A program made the translations under genes and the position numbers. The notes beneath the pieces were generated by a model. It was not told where the DNA came from. It worked only from the letters and a program-made list of their open reading frames with translations, and searched no databases. Shown piece after piece: positions 45,626 through 53,049 of a stretch of 64,000 nt of DNA. The stretch is taken from contig NZ_FOIS01000003.1 of NCBI RefSeq assembly GCF_900110455.1, positions 814,350 to 878,349 on the forward strand. The letters are read 5' to 3'. This DNA comes from Natrinema salifodinae. GTDB lineage: Archaea > Halobacteriota > Halobacteria > Halobacteriales > Natrialbaceae. Position 1 is the stretch's first letter. The number at the start of each line of letters is the position of its first letter.

Positions 45626-45994
45626 TCAGAAGGGGGATTCGCGCTCGGGTTCCTCGTCGGCCTTGCCGTCGTCCTCGCGGACCAGGCCGAACTTCATGCC
45701 GTACTTCTCGAGGCCGCCTGCCATGCTCTGGACGCGGGCGTCGGCGGTGCCCTGATAGGAGCCGATGAGCTGTGCGGCCTGGACGCTGGCCTTGCCGTGA
45801 GGACAGACCGTGACGATGTGATCGGCGTCCTCGAGCTCGTCGACTCGGTTGGTGAGCTCGTGGAAGGGGATATTCTCGCTGTCGGGAATGTGACTGTGTT
45901 CGAAACTCCGCTCGTCGCGGATATCGACGACGCGAACGTCGGCACCGTCCTCAAGGAGTTCCTTGACCTCGTCAGTGGTAATTTCGCCGTCCAT
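45626..45994 (-). CDS. Rhodanese-like domain protein
   Basis: A single rhodanese domain, 122 residues. DVRVVDIRDERSFEHSHIP (about residues 17-35) and the active-site loop VCPHGKAS (about 62-69, catalytic Cys) are clear, followed by AGGLEKYGM. Such proteins carry persulfide sulfur on the Cys and donate it to acceptors, or act as sulfur relay partners. ATG 45994 lies about 28 bases from a TATA-like box, better than the ATGs at 46000 and 46030. The C-terminus is a charged tail. Confidence 0.9.
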   Translation of the reverse strand: MDGEITTDEVKELLEDGADVRVVDIRDERSFEHSHIPDSENIPFHELTNRVDELEDADHIVTVCPHGKASVQAAQLIGSYQGTADARVQSMAGGLEKYGMKFGLVREDDGKADEEPERESPF

Positions 45995-46017
45995 TACCAT
46001 CGCATTGGACCGGCGTC

Positions 46018-46026
46018 GGAATAAGG
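46018..46026 (-). promoter_or_regulatory. TATA-like box of rhodanese gene
   Basis: On the minus strand this reads ccttattcc, centred 28 bases before ATG 45994. Confidence 0.5.
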
Positions 46027-46126
46027 ACACGGGTCGGCCGTCCCGAGTTTGGCTCGCGAATCGGACCGGGTCGACACGGGACGCGACGAGGGCCCAGCCG
46101 CGGTGTTCGAGTCCGCTGCGGGACCG

Positions 46127-46747
46127 CTACAGGACGCCGTCTTCCGTCGCGAGCAACAGCGCCGTCAGCGTCGAGTCGTTGGCCGGCTGCTCGCGGGCGC
46201 GCTCGAGCGCCCGATCGACCGGCACCGTCGTCACCTCCAGGAATTCGTTGCTATCGAGCGCCCGTTCGCCTGGTTCGAGCCCCTCGGCGTAGACCACGCC
46301 GCGGTCGTGGCGCAACACGCCGGTCGCGACCGCGTACTCCTGTAAGAGCGCGGTGCTCGACGGCCGAAAGCCGGTCTCCTCTTCGAGTTCGCGGGTCGCC
46401 GCCTGGGTGTAGGACTCGCCGTCCTCGACGATCCCAGCGGGGAGTTCGAGGTGCGTTTCGCGGATCGGCGGCCGGTACTGCTCGACAAACAGGAGGTGGT
46501 CCTCGTCGGCGTCGGCACCGGCGCCGGTGTCGCCATCGCCGTCCGCGCCGGTCGCAGCGTCGCTCGTCTCCGCGAGTACGCGCCCGTCGATCCGCGCGAC
46601 CACGACGACCGCGGGCGGCAAGTCGGCCCAGTAGTAGCGCTTCTCGCTCCCGTCAGGCTGTTCGACCAGATCGTAGCCGCCGTCGTACCAGCCCGTCTCG
46701 TACTCGGTCCGTTCCTCGAGTAACTCCCAGTCACCGGGTTCAGTCAT
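46127..46747 (-). CDS. Nudix hydrolase, ADP-ribose pyrophosphatase-like
   Basis: A Nudix enzyme of about 206 residues that probably hydrolyses ADP-ribose or related nucleoside diphosphate sugars. The Nudix box is fully canonical: GIVEDGESYTQAATRELEEE, then TGF (about residues 122-144). FVEQYRPPIRETHLELP just before it is typical of the ADP-ribose group. A low-complexity Gly/Asp/Ala insertion (about 65-82) sits in a loop. ATG 46756 would add three residues. It shares its strand with the DUF5809 and DUF5810 genes to its right, though gaps of 68-134 bases allow separate promoters. Confidence 0.9.
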   Translation of the reverse strand: MTEPGDWELLEERTEYETGWYDGGYDLVEQPDGSEKRYYWADLPPAVVVVARIDGRVLAETSDAATGADGDGDTGAGADADEDHLLFVEQYRPPIRETHLELPAGIVEDGESYTQAATRELEEETGFRPSSTALLQEYAVATGVLRHDRGVVYAEGLEPGERALDSNEFLEVTTVPVDRALERAREQPANDSTLTALLLATEDGVL

Positions 46748-46880
46748 CGCCTCCATCTGCGTGCTCGAACCCGTAATAGATGCGCGTTTTTCGGCCGGAC
46801 GATCGGCTCTCCGCCCGGTCTCGGCTCTGTGACTCGGCGATTCGGCGAAAATCAGCGACCGTCTCCACCCTCGGTAGCCG

Positions 46881-47300
46881 TCAGGAGCGATCGACGAGCT
46901 CCCGATACACGCGTCCGAACGCCTGGCGGCGGAGCGTCGCGACCGCCGCGTCCTCCTCGTTCTGGAACGTCGCCGCGACCGCCTGGCCGGTCGGGCCCGC
47001 GTGCCAGGCGACGCGATCGACGTTCTCGTGGCCGACCGTCGTCACCTCGCCGTCGTAGGACTCGCGCCACTCCTCGAACTCATCGCGGTCGCCGACGTGA
47101 ACCTCGAGCAAGCTCGCGAAGAGGGCATCCCTGGCGGTCTCGACGACGTCGCCGGTGACGCGCTCGTCGTACTCCTCGCGGTCGAACGCCATGGCCTTCG
47201 CGACCTCGCGGACGACCGTCTGGGCCGCGGGCCCGACGGCCTCGTAGCGCTCGCGTGCCGCGTCGGCCGATGCCGGCGAAACCATCCCAACCGTGTGCAT
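46881..47300 (-). CDS. DUF5809 family protein
   Basis: A haloarchaeal protein of unknown function, 139 residues, recognised from its opening (MHTVGMVSPASADAARERYE) and the core AAQTVVREVAKAMAFDREEY and RDALFASLLEVHVG. It is soluble and helical at first, then has a possible beta part (TTVGHENVDRVAWHAG). No catalytic motif is seen. It lies 68 bases upstream of the DUF5810 gene on the same strand, and these two families are commonly adjacent in haloarchaea, which suggests a common function. Confidence 0.72.
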   Translation of the reverse strand: MHTVGMVSPASADAARERYEAVGPAAQTVVREVAKAMAFDREEYDERVTGDVVETARDALFASLLEVHVGDRDEFEEWRESYDGEVTTVGHENVDRVAWHAGPTGQAVAATFQNEEDAAVATLRRQAFGRVYRELVDRS

Positions 47301-47368
47301 ACCGAACTAGTTCGCGGGCAACCAGTTACGCGTTACGTGTCCGAGCGGACGCCGGACGGGGCGATGGC

Positions 47369-47818
47369 TCAGTCGCGATCGGTAGCGCCGTCGGCATCGT
47401 CGCCGGCCGCGGATTCGTCGGTGTCGGTCCCCTCCGAGTCGTCCTCGTCGGCGTCCGCCTCCATCCGTTGGGTCAGCTCGCGGGCCTCCTCGAGCACCTG
47501 TTCGGCTTCGGCGGTCATCGTGCCGCGTCCGGGTCGTTGACTCTGACGGGCGATACCCGCTTCAAGCGAGTCCGGACGGCCCGGTTCGTGCGCGTGATCG
47601 TGACCTGTCCCTTCGAAGTCGGGCGTGTCGATCTCTTCGGCGTGCCGGCTGACGATGTCGCCGAGTTCCGCGGGACTGCAGTCGCCCCAGTCGGGAGCGC
47701 GTTCTTCGAGCCACTCCCGGTGCTCCTCGCGTCCGAGCGAGGCGGTGATCGCGAGGTGGTTCGCCAGGTGCTCCGCGTCGGCCTCCTCGGCGTCACAGAC
47801 CGGACAGGCGTATCCCAT
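47369..47818 (-). CDS. DUF5810 family zinc-finger protein
   Basis: A 149-residue haloarchaeal protein. Residues 1-25 form a zinc-finger-like unit, MGYACPVCDAEEADAEHLANHL, with CxxC and two His in a C2H2-like spacing. A helical part (REEHREWLEERAPDWGDCS, then PAELGDIVSRHAEEID) follows, and the C-terminal 40 residues are an acidic low-complexity tail. The CxxC/HxxxH pattern suggests zinc binding and possible nucleic-acid contact, but nothing is known of its role. Confidence 0.75.
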   Translation of the reverse strand: MGYACPVCDAEEADAEHLANHLAITASLGREEHREWLEERAPDWGDCSPAELGDIVSRHAEEIDTPDFEGTGHDHAHEPGRPDSLEAGIARQSQRPGRGTMTAEAEQVLEEARELTQRMEADADEDDSEGTDTDESAAGDDADGATDRD

Positions 47819-48226
47819 AGAAGAGGGTACGGACGGACGTGGAAAAACGTCCGGTATACGCTCTCGGTCATCGAGAGATTTCGGGATCTGCAGTTACTGT
47901 CGGCGGTGGATGTCGAAATTGTACTGGTTGAGAATAGGTTCGCGTACATTGTGTCTAGCGGGCGAGCGCACCATCCACCGCGACCAAAGAAGGGCATGGC
48001 ACTTTCCACCACACAAACCGATATGTGTTGATGAATCTAAACTTAATCTTCAATCCGACTACCCGAGTTATGTCACTTCTTTCGATTTTAATGTTGAATA
48101 TAATGAGGAGAATGGAAACATCGTAGATTTTAAAACAACCACGTTCAGCCGATAGGACTTCGTCAGAATGTTTTTAGGCCCCCAGGACATATTTTTACAT
48201 ACGATCATAATTGAATCCAGATTGAA
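47819..48226 (+). other. Low-GC spacer before the lipoprotein gene
   Basis: No intact gene. From about 48000 the DNA becomes much richer in A and T than the chromosome around it, marking the left edge of a probable insert. It contains the protein-like remnant described at 48030-48155. The stretch just before the lipoprotein gene (tatttttac at 48189-48197) may hold its promoter. Confidence 0.45.
48030..48155 (+). pseudogene. C-terminal remnant of an unidentified protein
   Basis: An open stretch of 41 codons reading DESKLNLQSDYPSYVTSFDF, then NVEYNEENGNIVDFKTTTFS, ending RTAG-type stop. Amino-acid use is protein-like (Asp, Tyr, Asn, Glu), unlike the sequence upstream of it in this frame, and no start codon with promoter is seen. 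It resembles the end of a protein whose front part was lost. The parent family is not recognised. Confidence 0.4.
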
Positions 48227-48751
48227 ATGCAAAGACGATCCTTCCTTAGGGGAACTGCTGCAATCGGTGGCGGGCTGATTGCTGGCTGCACACAATTTGC
48301 GGATTTCGGTGAAACGTACCGACTGTGGTTTATTCGAATTCATAACGGGACGACACGCCAGCGAAGCGTGGATCTCCGCGTTTTCCGAGATAGTGATTTG
48401 ATTTTCGAGCGGGAATATACGAATATCTCCAGCTTCCAAGCAACAGAAGAACAGGACGCGACGTTTGCTGCAATGGATAGTGCTCGGTTAGTCGAAGGTG
48501 AGTGGGAACTCAAAGCCGGAAGCTACAGCGTTGAGTATCGATTTTCTAGCGACGATTCCTATCATCGAGTTACCATCAGTGAAATAGAGGATCTCGAATC
48601 GGAAGACGTGGGAATGAATATACAGTTGCTAGGTCGGAGCCATTCTCAGCCGAGAGTTGGTTTTAAACTGTATCAATTCACGTCCGACGACCAGGCATCG
48701 AAGTTCGTCGAAAACGTTTCGCAAGAAAACGTAACCGAGACGAGCGGCTGA
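48227..48751 (+). CDS. Tat-exported lipoprotein of unknown function
   Basis: A 174-residue surface protein. MQRRSFLRGTAAIGGGLIAG begins with a twin-arginine motif and ends in the lipobox GLIAGC (Cys21), so it should be exported folded and lipid-anchored. The mature part looks like a beta-sandwich: RLWFIRIHNGTTRQRSVDLR, DLIFEREYTNIS, EWELKAGSYSVEYRF, then YHRVTIS. Similar small lipoproteins are common in haloarchaea and uncharacterised. The gene is distinctly poorer in GC than its neighbours, so it was probably acquired by transfer. Confidence 0.72.
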   Translation: MQRRSFLRGTAAIGGGLIAGCTQFADFGETYRLWFIRIHNGTTRQRSVDLRVFRDSDLIFEREYTNISSFQATEEQDATFAAMDSARLVEGEWELKAGSYSVEYRFSSDDSYHRVTISEIEDLESEDVGMNIQLLGRSHSQPRVGFKLYQFTSDDQASKFVENVSQENVTETSG

Positions 48752-48893
48752 CGCACCGATAGTCCGACAGCCGTCGATCTGTCCGACATACACCACGGGT
48801 TGCCATGGAGAGAGTTGCAAAAAGGTGGCTCATCACCCGACTACTTCCGTGCGAATAATTCGACTCTGTTCCCAGTCTGGTTGCGGTGTCCCG

Positions 48894-49367
48894 CTAGTCC
48901 AGGTTCCGGAGCATCACGATTGCGTCCTCGCCGTTGCCGTAGTACCCCGGTACTCGCCGGAGGGGTTCGAACCCGAACTCGCGGTAGAGCCGCTTCGCGC
49001 CGTCGTTCGACCGGCGGACCTCGAGTTTGACCGTGTCGGCCCCGTGGGCCGCGAGCACGCCCAGCGAGCGAGACATGAGCGCGGAGCCGACGCCGTCACC
49101 GCGGTGGTCCGGATGCACGGCGATATCCTTGACGTGGCCGAGCGATCGGCCGAGCTTCTGGGTCACGTCGGCGACAACGTAGCCGGCGATCTCGCCGTCC
49201 GTCTCGGCGACGAGAAAGCCGGGTTCGCCGAGGAATCGATCGAACGCGTCGTACGGCCAGGGCTGTGAAAACGAAGCATTCTCGATGCGAACGACTGCGA
49301 GCAGATCCGCACGCTCCGCGGGTCTGATCGACACCGCCTCGCCGTCCTTGGGAGCGGGCGTCGTCAC
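48894..49367 (-). CDS. rimI: Ribosomal protein S18-alanine N-acetyltransferase-like (RimI)
   Basis: A GNAT enzyme of the RimI/Ard1 type that acetylates protein N-termini, 157 residues. FSQPWPYDAFDRFL is the RimI-specific segment, IAVHPDHRGDGVGSALMSRS (about residues 86-105) carries the acetyl-CoA loop R/QxxGxG/A as RGDGVG, and LEVRRSNDGAKRLYREFGFE ends the domain. The start is GTG 49367: a TATA-like box lies 27 bases upstream, while the ATG at 49409 would precede that box. The archaeal enzyme probably has broad N-terminal specificity. Confidence 0.88.
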   Translation of the reverse strand: MTTPAPKDGEAVSIRPAERADLLAVVRIENASFSQPWPYDAFDRFLGEPGFLVAETDGEIAGYVVADVTQKLGRSLGHVKDIAVHPDHRGDGVGSALMSRSLGVLAAHGADTVKLEVRRSNDGAKRLYREFGFEPLRRVPGYYGNGEDAIVMLRNLD

Positions 49368-49390
49368 ACGCAAGGGTAATGCTCCGAACG

Positions 49391-49398
49391 GTAAAAGG
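49391..49398 (-). promoter_or_regulatory. TATA-like box that decides the rimI start
   Basis: On the minus strand this reads ccttttac. It is 27 bases from GTG 49367 and lies inside the open frame that begins at 49409, which argues for the GTG start. Confidence 0.6.
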
Positions 49399-49425
49399 GG
49401 TACCGTCACGGCAGTCCGGCGGACG

Positions 49426-49572
49426 TCACTCGTCGGCGTCGTGCTCCTCGTCTTCGTCCTCGTTCTCGTCGCCGAGGTCGGTCGTCGGCTGCTCGTCCTC
49501 GGTGCCGCCGTACTGGGTCTGTTCCTCGTCCTCGTCCTCGTCCCCGTTCCCGGCGTCGGAATCGTCGGCCAC
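49426..49572 (-). CDS. Very acidic small protein (48 aa) after DUF892 gene
   Basis: A short frame reading VADDSDAGNGDEDEDEEQTQ, then YGGTEDEQPTTDLGDENEDE and a DEEHDADE end. Nearly half the residues are Asp or Glu. A start at GTG 49572 or at GTG 49581 is possible; the latter overlaps the stop of the DUF892 gene as GTGA, a common coupling arrangement. Position and overlap suggest it is made with the ferritin-like protein. It may be a disordered accessory protein. It could alternatively be a chance open frame in acidic-codon DNA. Confidence 0.45.
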   Translation of the reverse strand: MADDSDAGNGDEDEDEEQTQYGGTEDEQPTTDLGDENEDEDEEHDADE

Positions 49573-49577
49573 GCGAA

Positions 49578-50072
49578 TCACTCCGCCGGGATCGCGTCGA
49601 TCTCGAACTCCTCGGTCAGCTCCTTCAGTTCGTCGAGGGCGCCCTGCTCCTCGCGAAGGTTCTCCTCGAGGAGGTCGGCCGCCTCGTCCATCCCGAGCTG
49701 GTCCGCCAGCGGGATCAGGTTGCCGTAGGCGGCGATTTCGTAGTGCTCGGTCTTCTCAGCGGCCGCCATGCTGTGGTAGTCCATCACGTCCTGAGCGGGG
49801 TCCATCGAAGTAAACTCCTCGTACTCCTCGAGCAGCCCCTCGATACCCTCGCACTCCTCTTTCTCCGGCGGCTCGCCGAACATGTCGAAGACGTCCTCGA
49901 GCCGGTCGATCTGGTCCTGGGTCTCCTCGCGGTGCTCCGCGAACGCCTGGGCGATCTCCTCGCGGTCGGTGTTGTTCTCTAACTCCTCGAGCGCGTCGAG
50001 CAGTTGGTGCTCCGCGTGATATATGTCCTCGAGACCGTGCTCGAACAGGTCCTGAATCGTGTCCATGCTCAT
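49578..50072 (-). CDS. Ferritin-like DUF892 (YciE/YciF) protein
   Basis: A four-helix-bundle protein of the DUF892 family, related to ferritin-like di-iron proteins and often induced by stress. 164 residues. Ligand-type residues occur in GLEDIYHAEHQLLDAL (about 14-29; E and H), EHREETQDQIDRLE (about 46-59), and near the C-terminus in AEKTEHYEIAAYGNL (about 105-119) and EENLREEQGALDELK. Metal binding is inferred from the family. ATG 50066 would remove two residues. Confidence 0.87.
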   Translation of the reverse strand: MSMDTIQDLFEHGLEDIYHAEHQLLDALEELENNTDREEIAQAFAEHREETQDQIDRLEDVFDMFGEPPEKEECEGIEGLLEEYEEFTSMDPAQDVMDYHSMAAAEKTEHYEIAAYGNLIPLADQLGMDEAADLLEENLREEQGALDELKELTEEFEIDAIPAE

Positions 50073-50168
50073 GGTGTACCCACTCGGTCGTTCACCAGGC
50101 GGGCGAAAAAGCCGCAAGCCTGCGACGGCAGGCGAGAGCGTTCGATACCGGCGACGATGGGAAGGCCG

Positions 50169-50456
50169 TTACTCGGTCTCCGCGGCGTCCTCGACGCGGG
50201 TCGGGTGTTTCTCGAGGCCTGCCGCTAGCGCGCGGGCCTGGTCGGGCGTCAGTTCGAATTCGTCCATGTGCGTTGGGAGGTGCTCCTCGGCGAGGTTGTC
50301 GAGTTCGAGTTGCAGGCGAACGCTGTCGGGATTCTCGCGGTCGGCGGTCGCGTTCACGACGCCGACCGACTCCCACTCGAATGACTCGCCGACGGCTTTT
50401 CCGTCGACGTAATCCAGCGTCGTCGCCCCGGTGACCGATAGCAGTCGATCGGACAT
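50169..50456 (-). CDS. DUF6360-like haloarchaeal protein
   Basis: A 95-residue protein restricted to haloarchaea as far as I recall. It begins MSDRLLSVTGATTLDYVDG and continues with FEWESVGVVNATADRENPDS, VRLQLELDNL and a C-terminal helix TPDQARALAAGLE. The first part looks like a small beta-sheet domain and there are no cysteines. ATG 50456 lies about 30 bases from a TATA-like box; the upstream ATG at 50483 would coincide with that box. Function is unknown. Confidence 0.68.
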   Translation of the reverse strand: MSDRLLSVTGATTLDYVDGKAVGESFEWESVGVVNATADRENPDSVRLQLELDNLAEEHLPTHMDEFELTPDQARALAAGLEKHPTRVEDAAETE

Positions 50457-50481
50457 ATGGTTTGATTCACTCGGTGTGACC

Positions 50482-50489
50482 ACTTATGC
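50482..50489 (-). promoter_or_regulatory. TATA-like box of the DUF6360-like gene
   Basis: On the minus strand this reads gcataagt. It is about 30 bases before ATG 50456. Confidence 0.5.
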
Positions 50490-51230
50490 GCCGCAACGGG
50501 CCGTATCGACGCAGATACTCGCCAGTAAATCACCAGTCCGTGCGCGCAACGCACTCACTCGACCCATGCATCCAGTTCCGAGGGCGCGCTGTCCGGGCGA
50601 TCCGCCCGCCGTTCCACCTCCGCCACGCCGGTCACTCGCCAGGCCGTTTAATCCGTGACTTCCCCTGCCGTTCGAGCCAAACTTCAGAGGCAATATGCAT
50701 TCATCAGGTGATCATTGTTCACAAAAGACACAGACAGTCGGCGAATCGAGCGCCTCACCTACCGGCTGTTTTTGCCACGACTAACTCGTCGAGATGCCGG
50801 ACTCAATTCGGTAATAACGCGGGTCAAACCGGATCAGACGCGTCAGTGCAGTCGTCGCACCGGTATCGTTCGGCGACGGTCATCGATGACGGAGTCGGGC
50901 TGCGGCGCCGACAGTTCGTTCGTCGCCAGGCCTCCTGTTCACGTCCGAAGACGCCGAGGTAATCAGGTGTTATCGACGTCATCGGTAGATGACGGCTCGT
51001 CACACGGGGTTTCATCCCATTTCACGGTCGGGTCCGACAGACCGAACGCTCATCGATTCGTCGTTCGAAACGAGCACACCTGCGCTCGTCGTGGCGCTCG
51101 ATAGTCGTCGATGACGCGCGTCTCGACACTGCTCGTTGGTGAACAGTCCGATTTTGGCGAATTATCTGTCGGAGATAGCGGCATAATCCTCCCGTAAGAG
51201 AGAGCACGGGTATCGCTTGCAGCCGAAGCG

Positions 51231-51238
51231 ATACTTAT
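51231..51238 (+). promoter_or_regulatory. TATA-like box of the 46-residue protein gene
   Basis: The sequence atacttat is about 29 bases before ATG 51264, predicting a leaderless message. Confidence 0.55.
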
Positions 51239-51263
51239 GCCGTCAGGATTCGAAAGGGAATCC

Positions 51264-51404
51264 ATGACTGACGCAGCCGAATGCAAACCAGAGCCGGCCG
51301 AGCAAGAAGCGGAGGAGCGTGACGACGCCCACCTCGACGACATCGAGGAAGGGGCCGGCTGTACGGAAATCTGGGAGCACCTCGCCGAGAAGCGCGACGA
51401 GTAA
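51264..51404 (+). CDS. Conserved small protein (46 aa)
   Basis: A short haloarchaeal protein: MTDAAECKPEPAEQEAEERD opens it, DDAHLDDIEEGAGCTEIWEH follows and LAEKRDE ends it. Two cysteines (residues 7 and 34) and two histidines could bind metal or form a disulfide. I recall closely similar small proteins, with the GAGCTEIWEHL end, in other haloarchaea, but no function. A TATA-like box 29 bases before the ATG and a proper halophilic composition support it as real. It is followed by the DUF7119-like gene after 57 bases. Confidence 0.7.
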   Translation: MTDAAECKPEPAEQEAEERDDAHLDDIEEGAGCTEIWEHLAEKRDE

Positions 51405-51461
51405 GTCGAGAATTTCGCCACTGCAACGACCTTTTTGAGCGCGAGTCCCTTATCGAGGTGC

Positions 51462-52157
51462 ATGACCGACAATCGGCCCGGTGATCGCTCGCACCGCCGC
51501 GGCGAAAACGGTCGATCGATCCCGACAGACCGCGAATCCCCCGTCGGTGCACCAGTTATCCGGGGCGACGAATCGGTCACCGGGACCCGCGCCCGCGAGG
51601 CCGTCCAGTTCGACCCCGACGATCCCGAGAGTCTCGCGGACGCCGCCGAGACCGTCCGCCGGTTCGCTGCCGGCGAAACCGACGACGACCACCTCTATAT
51701 GCTCCGCGGCGCGGCTGCCTGTGCCGCATTGGTCCGCGGCGAAGGCTCCTACAAGGCCGCCGCCGAACGCGCAGGCGGCGACGCCTCCGTCTCCTTCATC
51801 CGCAAGTGGGCCCGCGTCCACGACCTCCCGCGCTCGGTTCGCAAACAGGTCGCGCTCGGACAGATCGCTCCCACCGCCGCCAAACACATCGCCCGGGTCG
51901 GTGGCGAGGCCCGTCTCCTCCTCGCCTGGGCAATCCTCGACGGCGATCTCACCGTCCGCGACGTCCGCAGCGTTGCCAGCGCGGTCAACGACGGCACACC
52001 GATCGACCAGGCCCTCGCGGATCACGACGTGGCGCTCGGCGAACTCGAACTGACGCTGTCGCCGCCGATATACCGCGATCTCCGGCGTCGCGCGTCCATC
52101 GAAGGCGCTGATCCCGGCCAGCTCGTCACCGAAGCCCTCGAACAGTATTTCGAATAA
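51462..52157 (+). CDS. DUF7119-like putative DNA-binding protein
   Basis: A 231-residue haloarchaeal protein. After a hydrophilic N-terminus (about 1-45), a helical core carries a probable helix-turn-helix: GEGSYKAAAERAGGDASVSF, then IRKWARVHDLPRSVRKQVAL, APTAAKHIARVGGEARLLLA and LTVRDVRSVASAV. The pattern of sequential short helices resembles ParB/KorB-like HTH domains, so DNA binding is likely. The C-terminal LSPPIYRDLRRRASIEGADP segment looks like a ribbon-helix-helix end. Target unknown. A T-rich stretch (ctttttgag, about 51431-51439) may hold its promoter. tRNA-Lys follows. Confidence 0.72.
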   Translation: MTDNRPGDRSHRRGENGRSIPTDRESPVGAPVIRGDESVTGTRAREAVQFDPDDPESLADAAETVRRFAAGETDDDHLYMLRGAAACAALVRGEGSYKAAAERAGGDASVSFIRKWARVHDLPRSVRKQVALGQIAPTAAKHIARVGGEARLLLAWAILDGDLTVRDVRSVASAVNDGTPIDQALADHDVALGELELTLSPPIYRDLRRRASIEGADPGQLVTEALEQYFE

Positions 52158-52192
52158 CGATACCGGTGTGCTCGACCGACGAAGAAAGAAAC

Positions 52193-52200
52193 GTTTAACC
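52193..52200 (+). promoter_or_regulatory. TATA-like box of tRNA-Lys
   Basis: The sequence gtttaacc is about 30 bases before the 5' end of tRNA-Lys at 52227. Confidence 0.55.
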
Positions 52201-52226
52201 GCTACTCACCGGAATGTGAAATCACA

Positions 52227-52300
<74 letters not shown>

Positions 52301-52380
52301 CTTTCCTATCGCGAACAAATCCGTGAGCGACAGGTGACGGAATCGGCGAGATTCTGGATAGCGAAGCAAGGGCGTGAGGC

Positions 52381-53049
52381 CTATTTTGTAACACTCTCAC
52401 TACGTTCATTGAATCTCGAGTTTCGGTGGCGTTCCTCGTCGCCGATTAATTCGCTCGCGTAGGGCGTCATTGTCTGGATCTTCGCGTTCTTCCCGTGGCT
52501 GTTGAACTCGTACACATCACAGAACGCGTGCGCTCGTCCGCTCGCCAATTGCAACGTTCCGTCTACCGCAGCGGTAGCACCGTGCGTGATTATCTGATCA
52601 CTAGTCAGTTTCACAACGTCGACATCCGTTAGTTGCTCTACGGCTGTCGCGAAGTTATCGACGTCCGCCAGAGTCACGGTGATCCGCATTTCGCCCGCAA
52701 ATCCCGGGTCGTCCGACTCGAACTCGACAACCTCCACGATCCGCTCGTCGGGTACTAGCGTGACGAACCGCCCGTGATGGGTGTCAGTGTCCTCGGTCGT
52801 TTTCCCACCACCCCCGTCCGGGGAGTCCGCGACGTCCCGATATCTGAGCGACACCCTGAACTCGCCGCCTTCGCGGGGATCGAAGCGGTGAACATGAGCG
52901 TTCATCCCTTCCGGCGGGAGCCACGTGGCCACCGCGTTGGGGTCGAGGAACGACCGGTAGACATCCGTTCGCGGGGCGTCGATTACCCGGGAGACCACTG
53001 TGCTCGGATCCTCGGTGGAGTCGTGGCCCCTGCCCGACTTATCTGGCAT
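52381..53049 (-). CDS. Chimera: SRPBCC (AHSA1) domain fused to NTF2-like tail
   Basis: Residues about 1-120 are the front of an AHSA1-type SRPBCC protein: VVSRVIDAPRTDVYRSFLDP, AVATWLPPEGMNAHVHRFDP, then VEVVEFESDDPGFAGEMRIT. At TLADVD the domain stops short, losing its C-terminal helix (compare the intact copy at 55280-55768). It continues with NFATAVEQLTDVDVVKLTSD, VDGTLQLASGRAHAFCDVYE and FNSHGKNAKIQTMT, which read like the end of an NTF2/SnoaL-like protein. A deletion between two neighbouring genes would produce this. Its start overlaps the stop of the VOC gene by 11 bases. It may be non-functional. Confidence 0.75.
   Translation of the reverse strand: MPDKSGRGHDSTEDPSTVVSRVIDAPRTDVYRSFLDPNAVATWLPPEGMNAHVHRFDPREGGEFRVSLRYRDVADSPDGGGGKTTEDTDTHHGRFVTLVPDERIVEVVEFESDDPGFAGEMRITVTLADVDNFATAVEQLTDVDVVKLTSDQIITHGATAAVDGTLQLASGRAHAFCDVYEFNSHGKNAKIQTMTPYASELIGDEERHRNSRFNERSESVTK

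Larger units (their letters stand above)
50457..51263 (+). other. 807-base region with no confident gene
   Basis: No reading frame has halophile-like codon use for more than about 20 residues. Short protein-like scraps occur on the minus strand, for example TVAERYRCDDCTDASDPV ending at 50824 and a VKWDETPCDEPSS-type scrap near 50965-51030, so this may be decayed coding sequence. GC is lower than in flanking genes. The left end carries the promoter of the DUF6360-like gene and the right end that of the 46-residue protein. Confidence 0.45.

Noticed and set aside
50824..51015. A 63-codon minus-strand frame with a CxxC scrap at its end
   Set aside because: Most of it is Arg/Ser/Thr-rich and non-coding in character. 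The final CDDC-type piece is too short to assign.
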